A stretch of DNA of 64,000 nt from RBG-13-68-16 sp041494245. Its GTDB lineage: Bacteria; Acidobacteriota; Thermoanaerobaculia; Thermoanaerobaculales; Thermoanaerobaculaceae. Within the stretch, counting starts at the first letter, position 1, and each line of letters starts with the position of its first letter. This document shows positions 62,447 to 64,000 of the stretch, piece by piece. Position numbers and translations under genes: made by a program. The stretch covers positions 1-64,000 of the forward strand of contig JBGQAK010000011.1 in assembly GCA_041494245.1 (NCBI GenBank), given 5' to 3'. The notes below the pieces were generated by a model. It was not told the origin of the DNA, did not search any database, and saw only the letters and a list, made by a program, of their open reading frames with translations.

Positions 62447-64000
62447 ATGGACGCCACGGTCGCCCTGTGGATCCTGGTGCCGATTGTCCTCGTGCACCTC
62501 GCTGTGCGCCGGAGTCGTGCCTGGCTCCGCTTCCAGGTGCTGGTGGATGTCGCGCTCCTACTGCTTCCCGGGCGGGCCCTCGTGCGAGGTCTCCACATCG
62601 GCCCCGGTCTCCCGGGCGCGGCTGCCTGGGGCGCTCCGGTCGCGGTGGCCGGCTCCACCGAGCAGAGCGACCTGCCGCTCGAGTTTTCCGCGTGGTGGGG
62701 CGAGGTGCGGCGCCTGGCGGCGAAAGGCGAGCTGCCATGGATCTCCGACCGCATAGGCGGCGGCGTGCCGCTCTACGCCAACGGGCAGACCAACCTGCCG
62801 TTCCCGCTCCAGCTGCCGGTCTGGTTCCTGGGCCCCGACAGTGGCAGCGACGTGATGGCGGTGTGGAAGCTCGAGCTTTGCGCGCTGGGCGCCTTCCTGT
62901 TGCTCGGCCGCCTGGGTGTGCGGGCCGGTCCGGCGACCGCAGGGGCGTTGGCATTCGGCTTCGGGCTTTACCAGCTCTCATGGCTGGTCGTCCCGCTCGC
63001 CTGGGTCGTGGCTTTCACCCCGTGGGCGTGGTGGTTGCTCCTCGGGGCACTGCGGGGCGACCGCCGGCAGATGGCGCTTCTGGCGATGCTGCTTGGCGTG
63101 CTCGCGGGCTGGTCGGTGCACCCGGAAACCGCCGTCTTCCTGTGGCTGGCCCTGGGTGCGGGCGGGGTCGTCCTGGCCTGGGGGCGCCGGCGGCGGCTGC
63201 TGAGACTGCTCGTGCCCTTCGCCTTTGCTCTGCCGGTTGCGGCAGTGGGGACGATCCCTGTGCTCGCGACCATCGCAGGCTCCTCGAAGCTTGCGCAAAG
63301 CCGCGCAGGCCCGGCCTACCCGAGCCCGGGGGTGACCTGCTCCCTGAGGACACGGATGGTGCCGCTCTTGCTCACGCCCTGGCGTGAAGGCCAGCCGGCG
63401 ACGGGGACGTGGGGGCTCCCGTTCCCCCATGCTGCGGTGGCACTCGGCGTGGGCGCGTTGCCGGTCGCTCTGCTTCTCGTGAACGTCCCGCTTCGCCGTC
63501 GCCACCGCCGGTTCGCCCTCATGCTGGCTGTGACCGGAATCGGCGCCGCCGGGCTGGTGTACCAGCTACCGGTCTTCAGCCAGGTGGGGGCCAGACTCCC
63601 GGTGCTCGGAGCGATGACCTGGGCGAGGGCGGGGTTTCTCGTCGCCCTGGCGCTGGCCGTTCTCGCGGCCCTCTCCCTGGATGCCTGGCTGCGCCGCCCC
63701 AACCGCCGTCGGCTCGTGTTAGCGGCCGCTGTCGTGCAGGCCGCCGTCCTGATCCTCCTCCTGACCGCGCCGGGGCCGGTCCCGAGGGCGGCGTGGCTCG
63801 CCGCCCTGCTGCCCGGCGCCCTCGCGCTCCTCGCCGTGGTCCCGCGCGCCGCTCCGGTGGGCGTTCCGCTCCTCATCGCCCTCGAAGCCGTCGTTCTCGC
63901 CTGGGACGTGCTGCCGGCGTCGCGCCCAGGCGATCGGGAGCAGGCGATTGTGCGGGAGCTTTCCTCCCGGACCTCGCGTGAGGGCGGCCGGGTGCTGGGG
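62447..64000 (+). CDS. YfhO-like polytopic membrane protein (partial, runs off the window)
   Basis: Open from ATG 62447 to the last base: 518 codons with no stop. After an N-terminal span there is the YfhO-family motif DRIGGGVPLYANGQTN, followed by about eight visible membrane segments. YfhO proteins belong to the GT-C glycosyltransferase superfamily and act on lipid-linked sugars. It starts 3 bp after the GNAT-like stop, extending the operon. It is cut by the window end, so its C-terminus is unknown. Confidence 0.75.
   Translation, partial: MDATVALWILVPIVLVHLAVRRSRAWLRFQVLVDVALLLLPGRALVRGLHIGPGLPGAAAWGAPVAVAGSTEQSDLPLEFSAWWGEVRRLAAKGELPWISDRIGGGVPLYANGQTNLPFPLQLPVWFLGPDSGSDVMAVWKLELCALGAFLLLGRLGVRAGPATAGALAFGFGLYQLSWLVVPLAWVVAFTPWAWWLLLGALRGDRRQMALLAMLLGVLAGWSVHPETAVFLWLALGAGGVVLAWGRRRRLLRLLVPFAFALPVAAVGTIPVLATIAGSSKLAQSRAGPAYPSPGVTCSLRTRMVPLLLTPWREGQPATGTWGLPFPHAAVALGVGALPVALLLVNVPLRRRHRRFALMLAVTGIGAAGLVYQLPVFSQVGARLPVLGAMTWARAGFLVALALAVLAALSLDAWLRRPNRRRLVLAAAVVQAAVLILLLTAPGPVPRAAWLAALLPGALALLAVVPRAAPVGVPLLIALEAVVLAWDVLPASRPGDREQAIVRELSSRTSREGGRVLG

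Overview
The window is GC-rich bacterial DNA with dense operons, frequent 4-nt stop/start overlaps and few transferred-looking segments. The organism looks like a diderm: it carries an LpxL-type acyltransferase, a PpiD/SurA-type periplasmic isomerase, MreBCD/PBP2/RodA and a Wzm/Wzt polysaccharide exporter. Together with the FecR/Fn3 membrane protein beside mreB, GlnRS next to GluRS and the large secreted PKD protein, this suggests Acidobacteriota, possibly a Thermoanaerobaculia- or Holophagae-like lineage. That placement is inference; there is no rRNA gene here.

Layout. 1-0.3 kb: tRNA-Val/tRNA-Asp unit. 0.4-3.0 kb: a universal stress protein, a remnant of a menaquinone (futalosine pathway) radical SAM gene, a crotonase and a hypothetical protein. 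3.06-9.1 kb: four family-4 glycosyltransferases and a WcaJ-like initiating transferase. 9.1-9.5 kb: non-coding with inverted and direct repeats. 9.5-12.4 kb: acyl-ACP thioesterase, DUF971 protein, thiamine pyrophosphokinase, lipid A acyltransferase. 12.5-16.3 kb: tRNA-Gln(CTG), gltX-glnS, tRNA-Ser. 16.4-25.0 kb (minus): FecR/Fn3 protein-mreB-mreC-mreD-mrdA-rodA-rng. 25.1-31.9 kb: ppiD-ruvA, ruvB-lipid kinase, ADP-forming acyl-CoA synthetase. 31.95-36.2 kb: an ABC exporter with two paralogous permeases, an ATPase and an adaptor. 36.25-38.4 kb: folK, a small hypothetical protein and an SPFH/zinc-ribbon protein. 38.6-42.3 kb: two convergent polytopic (glycosyltransferase-like) membrane proteins. 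42.3-46.5 kb: a TM-TPR-Ser/Thr kinase overlapping a P-loop kinase, then dnaJ. 46.7-49.0 kb (minus): XRE regulator-TPR protein-secreted protein operon. 49.1-64.0 kb: wzm, three secreted proteins including a 1791-residue PKD protein, wzt, a GT2, a GNAT-like protein and a YfhO-like membrane protein cut by the window edge.

How it fits together. Two envelope-polysaccharide loci (3-9 kb and 49-64 kb) flank cell-shape, translation, folding and DNA-repair genes. The left locus makes and starts the glycan on undecaprenyl phosphate; the right locus exports a glycan through Wzm/Wzt and encodes probable surface proteins.

Two window-wide patterns stand out. Short, degenerate tracts with a 7-bp period lie at gene 3' ends, and at three places they encode the C-terminal tail of a protein. 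Readable promoters repeatedly have a -10 of the form TAG(A/C)(A/C)T at 16-17 bp from a TTG-type -35.
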